From: Chthoniobacterales bacterium
GTDB lineage: Bacteria > Verrucomicrobiota > Verrucomicrobiia > Chthoniobacterales > UBA10450
Direction of reading: 5' to 3'
Length of the DNA: 49,425 nt
NCBI GenBank assembly: GCA_013820755.1
Contig: JACDHZ010000003.1
Span: forward strand, 1 to 49,425
The notes below the pieces were generated by a model. That model saw only the letters and a program-made list of their open reading frames with translations, made no database searches and was not told the origin of the DNA. Each line of letters starts with the position of its first letter. The first letter of the stretch is position 1. Shown here in pieces: positions 44,429 to 49,425 of the stretch. The position numbers were made by a program, and so were the translations under genes.

Positions 44429-47400
44429 ATGGCTGCTGATTCTTTCGTTCACCTCCACCTGCACACCGAATACTCCCTTTTGGATGGGGCAGTTCGGATG
44501 CCAGAGCTAATGAAAAAAGCTGCGGATCTTCAAATGCCGGCCGTGGCGATGACGGATCATGGCAATCTGTATGGCGCGATCGAATTCTATCAGGAGGCGA
44601 GGAAAGCGGGGATCAAACCGATTATCGGTTGCGAGGCGTACATGGCGCCGGGGTCGATCAAAGATCGGCCAAATAACCAGCGCGATGCGGCATATCACTT
44701 CACATTGCTGGCAAAGGACGAAACCGGCTATCGCAATCTCGTAAAGCTGGTCTCCACCGCGCATCTGGACGGCATGCATTACAAGCCGCGGATTGACAAA
44801 GAACTTCTCGCTGCACATGCGAAAGGTCTGATCGGGATGAGTGCTTGTCTCAAGGGGGAGATGAACATGGCCATCCAATCGGATAACCTCCCCAAAGCGC
44901 GCCAGAGCGCCGGTGAATTCCGTGACATCCTTGGTGCGGAGAATTTCTTCCTCGAGCTGCACGACCACGGCATCGAGGCGCAGGCGAAATGCAATGGCGT
45001 GCTACCGACGATCGCGAAGGAGTTTGGGCTCGGGTTAGTCGCTGCAAATGATGTGCACTTCCTGGAGTGTGGGCATCACGAAGCGCACGACGTCATGATT
45101 TGCATCGGCACCGGCAAGATGGTGCATGACGAACGCCGCATGCGTTACGTGCCGGAGCTTTATTTAAAATCTGCCGACGAGATGCGCGCTCTCTTTCTGG
45201 AACATCCAAGCGCAATCACCAACACGCTCGAGATCGCTGAACGCTGTAATTTGGAGCTGGAATTTGGGAAATCGAAATATCCTGAGTATCCAGCGCCCGA
45301 AGGAAAAACACGCGAGGCTTACCTGCGCGAGCTGTGCTACAAAGGCCTGTACGAACGGTATGGCGGCCGGACTGATTCCGAGTTGATCACCCGCCTCGAC
45401 TACGAGCTCGACGTGCTGGAGAAAACCGGATTCGTCAGCTACTTCCTGATCGTCTGGGATTTTATCCACTTCGCTAAACAGCGCGGAATTCCGGTCGGGC
45501 CCGGACGTGGTTCGGCCGCCGGATCGATGGTGGCATACGTCCTCAGGATTACCGACGTCGATCCGCTGCAGTTCAATTTGCTCTTCGAGCGATTCCTGAA
45601 TCCCGAGCGTATTTCGCCGCCCGATATCGACGTCGATTTCTGCGAAGCGCGGCGCAGCGAGGTGCTCGAGTACGTGCGGCAAAAATACGGAGAGCGGCGT
45701 GTGTCGCAGATCATCACCTTCGGCAAACTGAAGGCGAAAAGCGTGGTGCGCGATGTCGGCCGCGTCATCGGCTTGAGTTACGGCGAGGCGGATCGGATCG
45801 CCAAAATGATCCCGAACGAGCTGAACATCACGCTCGCGGCTGCCGCGGAAAAAACTCCCGAGCTGAAGAAGGCGGTCGAGAGCGAGGCATCGACAAAGCA
45901 GTTGTGGGATTACGCCACGGTGCTCGAAGGACTTTCGCGCAACGCAGGCGTGCACGCCGCCGGGGTTGTGATCGGGGATCGCGATCTCGCCGAATACGTG
46001 CCGCTCTGCCGTGACAGCAAAGGCAACGACGTGATCAGCCAGTTCGCGATGGGCCCGCTGACAGATCTCGGGATGCTGAAGATGGACTTCCTCGGGCTCA
46101 AAACGCTGACCGTCATCGAAGACACCGTCACGTTGATCCGCAACCGTGAGCCCGAATTCTCGATCAGCAGGCTGCCGCTCGACGATCAGAACACGTTCGC
46201 GGTGCTCAACCGCGGCGAGACGATCGGCGTGTTCCAGCTCGAATCAGGAGGAATGACGAGCCTCTGCAAGAACTTCGATGTGCAGAAGATAGACGACATC
46301 ATTGCACTAATCGCGTTGTACCGGCCTGGTCCAATGGAGCTGATCCCCGACTACATCAAACGTAAGAAGGGCCTGACAAAGATTAAGTACGAGCACCCGC
46401 TGCTCGAGGAAGTCTGTGCCGACACTTATGGCGTCATGATCTACCAGGAGCAGGTGATGGCGGCCGCCAGCCGGCTTGCGGGTTACTCGTTAGGCCAATC
46501 TGATTTACTCCGCCGCGCGATGGGCAAAAAGGATCGCGAGAAGATGGCGAAAGAACGCGAAATCTTCATCGCCGGCTGCGCGAAGACGAACAACATTGCC
46601 GCGAAGAAAGCGAATTCGATCTTCGACTTACTCGAGAAGTTCGCCGGCTACGGGTTCAACAAAAGTCACAGCGCCGCTTACGGACTCATCAGCTATCAGA
46701 CCGCGTATCTGAAAGCGAACTATCCGGTTGAGTTCATGGCCGGTCTGCTCAGTAATGAGATCGACAACACGGAGAAAATTTCTGTGTTAGTCGGCGAGTG
46801 CAAGCGGATGGGGATCCCAATTCTGCCGCCGGATGTGAACCGCAGCAGCTTGAAGTTCACGCCTGAGAAAAAGGATAGCGGAACGGCTGTTCGCTACGGA
46901 CTCGCAGCGATCAAGAATGTCGGGCAAGTCGCGATGGAGACTGCGATATGCGAGCGCGAGAACGGCGGCCCTTTTAGTTCTCTTGAGGATTTTTGTCGCC
47001 GTCTCGATGCACGAATCGCCAACCGCAAAATGCTGGAGAGCCTCGTGAAATGCGGCGCCTTTGATTTTCTCGGCCGTGATCGGGCGGAACTTTTCGCCTG
47101 CATAGAGGAGTCGCTTGCCGCGGCATCCGTTTCGCACAAAGACCGCGCCAGCGGGCAGGTTTCGTTGTTCGACGACATGCCTCCGCTGGCCGCGAAATCG
47201 CTCTCGCGTGCAGTCACACCATGGACATCACACGAGACATTGTCGTACGAGAAGGAACTGCTCGGGTTCTATGTAACGGGGCATCCACTCGACGCGTATG
47301 CAGGCAGCATAGGGCGCGGCAGGTATCAATCGATCGTGTCGTTAGGCGAACTTGACGATCGTGCGACGTTCCGGATCGCGGGCGGGATCACGCAGGTGGA

Positions 47401-47887
47401 CAAGAAGTTCACAAAGAAAGAAGCGAAACCGTTCGCGGTTGTGTTTATCGAAGATCTCACCGGAATTTTGGAAGTTGTTATTTGGAACGACGTTTACGAA
47501 AAAGTGTCGGAGGCGCTGGCGCCGGGTCGCGTGATTGCAATCCAAGGCACTCTGGACAGACGCGACGATGCCATTCGCGCGACGGCGAAGAAGGTGAAGA
47601 CACTCACGCCTGGAGCCGCGACCCCACTGCCGATGCGGGGCGAGGTGGCACGTCCCGATGAGAGGTACGCAGCGAAGCAGGTCGTGCTTCGTTTTTCTGA
47701 GGCGGCGAATTTCTCTGATCTCCAGGAAGTCCGGCAAATTCTCGCAACGTCACCCGGCGCAACAGGTGTGCAGCTGCTTTTCGAACGTCCAGGTGGTGAG
47801 CTCTTGCGACTGGATGCCGGCGCAGACCTTCACGTGTGCGTTACTCCGCAGCTGACAGAGAAGCTCGCTCGCTGGCGGGTGGCTTGA
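44429..47887 (+). CDS. dnaE: DNA polymerase III alpha subunit
   Basis: The 1152-residue replicative polymerase of the C family. The PHP domain begins VHLHLHTEYSLLDG and keeps its metal-binding histidines. The palm has the catalytic aspartates Asp399, Asp401 and Asp403 in PDIDVDF and the upstream GPGRGSAAGS motif near residue 360. The fingers carry MIYQEQVM and GYGFNKSHSAAY. The helix-hairpin-helix region, the QVSLFDD clamp-binding-like motif near 910 and the OB domain (about 970-1055, with AVVFIEDLTG) follow. There is no separate exonuclease domain, as in DnaE1. It is divergent from glnB. It holds two copies of TCGTTAGGC, both encoding Ser-Leu-Gly. Confidence 0.98.
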   Translation: MAADSFVHLHLHTEYSLLDGAVRMPELMKKAADLQMPAVAMTDHGNLYGAIEFYQEARKAGIKPIIGCEAYMAPGSIKDRPNNQRDAAYHFTLLAKDETGYRNLVKLVSTAHLDGMHYKPRIDKELLAAHAKGLIGMSACLKGEMNMAIQSDNLPKARQSAGEFRDILGAENFFLELHDHGIEAQAKCNGVLPTIAKEFGLGLVAANDVHFLECGHHEAHDVMICIGTGKMVHDERRMRYVPELYLKSADEMRALFLEHPSAITNTLEIAERCNLELEFGKSKYPEYPAPEGKTREAYLRELCYKGLYERYGGRTDSELITRLDYELDVLEKTGFVSYFLIVWDFIHFAKQRGIPVGPGRGSAAGSMVAYVLRITDVDPLQFNLLFERFLNPERISPPDIDVDFCEARRSEVLEYVRQKYGERRVSQIITFGKLKAKSVVRDVGRVIGLSYGEADRIAKMIPNELNITLAAAAEKTPELKKAVESEASTKQLWDYATVLEGLSRNAGVHAAGVVIGDRDLAEYVPLCRDSKGNDVISQFAMGPLTDLGMLKMDFLGLKTLTVIEDTVTLIRNREPEFSISRLPLDDQNTFAVLNRGETIGVFQLESGGMTSLCKNFDVQKIDDIIALIALYRPGPMELIPDYIKRKKGLTKIKYEHPLLEEVCADTYGVMIYQEQVMAAASRLAGYSLGQSDLLRRAMGKKDREKMAKEREIFIAGCAKTNNIAAKKANSIFDLLEKFAGYGFNKSHSAAYGLISYQTAYLKANYPVEFMAGLLSNEIDNTEKISVLVGECKRMGIPILPPDVNRSSLKFTPEKKDSGTAVRYGLAAIKNVGQVAMETAICERENGGPFSSLEDFCRRLDARIANRKMLESLVKCGAFDFLGRDRAELFACIEESLAAASVSHKDRASGQVSLFDDMPPLAAKSLSRAVTPWTSHETLSYEKELLGFYVTGHPLDAYAGSIGRGRYQSIVSLGELDDRATFRIAGGITQVDKKFTKKEAKPFAVVFIEDLTGILEVVIWNDVYEKVSEALAPGRVIAIQGTLDRRDDAIRATAKKVKTLTPGAATPLPMRGEVARPDERYAAKQVVLRFSEAANFSDLQEVRQILATSPGATGVQLLFERPGGELLRLDAGADLHVCVTPQLTEKLARWRVA

Positions 47888-47898
47888 GGTCTGGCGAG

Positions 47899-49425
47899 TT
47901 ACTGTCCCGCCGAGCTTGCCCCGACTAGCCGGAGTTCCCGATTCAGCGCATTCGTGGGACAGAGATTGAACGTTCGAACTATTCGATTCTCCTGCGCGTT
48001 GCCGTCGGCGCGACTTCGCAGCGAAACACGCCAGTCGGACTGGGAGAGCCCGCCGCGGACTTCGATCTGCTCAATGTCCGGCTGACTTGTTCCATCAGCA
48101 GAAGAAGCCGCGAGTGCGAAGCCACTGATGCAGCTGCCTGATGGAACTGATGTGATATCAGCCACGTGCTCCATTGGAAACAAGGTCGCATAGAACCGCC
48201 GTAGATCGCCGTAGATCATCTCTCCCCAAACTGCGAGCTGCGCAGTATTGCACGCCAGGTAGGCATATCGAAGTGTAGCGGCAGGGCCATTGCAGCTGAT
48301 ATCTGCAGTGAGCCGCGACTGTTGGGGAAAGCGCGCGTCGAGCAGTTGGATTTCACCGGCTGCATTCATTGCTGCCCGAAGCTTCCGATCTTCAATGCCG
48401 ATCGCACCTTCGATTTCGATCTCGCCCATGTATTCGCCGGGGCGTGCGCCGAACAGTTGCGCGAATCCATCAAGGTCTTTGATATTGGCTGCCAGATTGG
48501 CGTTTACTTCCCGGTCAGCCCAATCATCCGCCCGCGTCGTAAGAGGCGCGTCGCCGCTCAGTGTAAGCTGGTTCGCTCTCTGCTTTACGTAGAGCTGCTG
48601 AAGGTGCAGCTGACGGTTATAGACCGAAGCGCCGAACATGATTGTCTCCGCAGATCGCTCACCCCATGCAAGGCCACTCACTTCCGCCCAGATCGACGTG
48701 GTGCAGCGCGCCAGATTTGAGGGATCACCGCGGAATGTAAATTTGCACGTCTGCAATGCGCCCGAAGCGCGCTCACGCCAGGCGAGCATCTCCGACATCT
48801 GCGCGAGGGAAATATCGGAGGCGGTAGCTGCTATGTCCCAAAGACGCCTGTCATCGCGGGAGTCGCTCGTCACGTTTGCACGCATCTTCCCTCCGAAAAT
48901 GTCGACGTTTAACTCCAGCCCAATTCGACGAGCCCCCGCGTGGCTGAAATCTGCAGTGAAGGCATCAATATCAATGCCGCGCGCCAGCGTGATTGCGCCG
49001 AGCGTCAGACGCTGATTTTGCCAGGAAGTAGCGCCGCGCAATCCTGTGAAGCGGTTGCTGAAGAGCGGCGATGCTATGGCAAGTTCGCCTACGCTGACGG
49101 AGCCCGTCTCGACCTCGCTAGCCGAAAGTGAGAGGTCGCGCGCATGGATTGCTGTGTGTCCCGTTTCGAAGAGGATTTCGCAGTTAGCGATTCTGAATTT
49201 CTCAGGCAACAGGCGATCAAGCGCTGGTATTTTGAAATCGTGGCTGGTTCGCGGCCGATTCTCTTCCTCTCGAATCCCCACGCGAGCGCCATTGATCTCG
49301 ACATCGCGAATTTGGCGCGTCCCGGAAAAGCCGAAAATGGCGCTGAGATTCAGCTCGAACTCAATCCGCGCCACTTCAATATTCACGTCAAGTTGCCTTT
49401 CGCCGGCTGCACGGGCGCTGAGTTG
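47899..49425 (-). CDS. AsmA/TamB-like protein, C-terminal part (continues beyond the window)
   Basis: The frame is open from the stop at 47899 to the last base of the window, at least 508 residues, so this is a C-terminal portion. The sequence is rich in beta-strands of the AsmA-like repeating type: IRDVEINGARVGIREEE, FRIANCEILFETGHTAI, LTLSGDAPL, MGEIEIEGAIGIEDRKLRA and LLDARFPQQSRLTADISCNG, each cited briefly. Proteins of this class bridge the inner and outer membrane and move lipids or help insert outer-membrane proteins. A GTG at 49386 is only an internal Val. It is convergent with dnaE, 11 bases apart. Confidence 0.7.
   Translation of the reverse strand, partial: QLSARAAGERQLDVNIEVARIEFELNLSAIFGFSGTRQIRDVEINGARVGIREEENRPRTSHDFKIPALDRLLPEKFRIANCEILFETGHTAIHARDLSLSASEVETGSVSVGELAIASPLFSNRFTGLRGATSWQNQRLTLGAITLARGIDIDAFTADFSHAGARRIGLELNVDIFGGKMRANVTSDSRDDRRLWDIAATASDISLAQMSEMLAWRERASGALQTCKFTFRGDPSNLARCTTSIWAEVSGLAWGERSAETIMFGASVYNRQLHLQQLYVKQRANQLTLSGDAPLTTRADDWADREVNANLAANIKDLDGFAQLFGARPGEYMGEIEIEGAIGIEDRKLRAAMNAAGEIQLLDARFPQQSRLTADISCNGPAATLRYAYLACNTAQLAVWGEMIYGDLRRFYATLFPMEHVADITSVPSGSCISGFALAASSADGTSQPDIEQIEVRGGLSQSDWRVSLRSRADGNAQENRIVRTFNLCPTNALNRELRLVGASSAGQ

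Overview
The window is GC-rich, densely coded bacterial chromosome with no insertion sequences, tRNAs, rRNAs, CRISPR arrays or phage genes visible. No gap between genes exceeds about 260 bases. The gene content suggests a Gram-negative, probably aerobic, soil-type bacterium. Evidence includes a TolC/adaptor/RND tripartite pump, a lipoprotein, a secreted S46 peptidase, a TatA protein and an AsmA/TamB-like protein. I lean towards Verrucomicrobiota because of the TrmD variant, the Nik1-type poly-HAMP kinase and the overall gene mix, but this is an inference and no marker gene settles it.

Layout. 1-2.8 kb: the end of an unrecognised protein, trmD, then a convergent ketosynthase (fabF-like) behind a START/SRPBCC gene. 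2.9-7.1 kb: a small DUF1272 zinc-knuckle gene, then a tightly packed minus-strand operon (MFS transporter, xylose-isomerase-like TIM barrel, flippase-like membrane protein, RibD-C reductase). 7.2-10.6 kb: a cysteine-cluster protein coupled to a BaiN-type flavoprotein, a sulfotransferase and a DUF72 protein. 10.7-18.9 kb: an M16 protease, DoxX plus dienelactone hydrolase, a broken D-amino acid dehydrogenase gene, an S46 dipeptidyl-peptidase and an NTF2-like lipoprotein. 18.9-27.3 kb: a heavy-metal efflux island (TolC, adaptor, CusA/CzcA pump, DUF3147) flanked by small secreted His- or Cys-containing proteins and a frameshifted heavy-metal-binding-domain gene. 27.4-29.3 kb: an ABC-F ATPase. 29.5-38.6 kb: a two-gene signalling operon. 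Its first protein is a 2276-residue soluble histidine kinase with 13 uninterrupted 92-residue HAMP units, GAF, HisKA/HATPase and three receiver domains. Its second is a REC-GAF-HisKA-HATPase-REC kinase. 38.7-42.3 kb: an alpha/beta hydrolase, a LOG-family protein, a lone acyl carrier protein, tatA and a nitrilase-family amidase. 42.3-44.3 kb: nitrogen control (glnB then glnA). 44.4-47.9 kb: dnaE. 47.9 kb to the end: an AsmA/TamB-like protein that runs off the window.

How the genes work together. The clearest systems are the tripartite metal pump with its periplasmic accessories, the PII/glutamine synthetase pair, and the kinase operon, in which a long rigid HAMP rod probably feeds a multi-step phosphorelay. 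The most unexpected signal is at DNA level. The 9-mer TCGTTAGGC occurs nine times, where fewer than one copy is expected. It appears in both orientations and in several reading frames, and it forces the rare Leu codon TTA wherever it encodes Ser-Leu-Gly. This looks like a genome-wide functional oligonucleotide, such as an uptake-signal, Chi-like or segregation motif.
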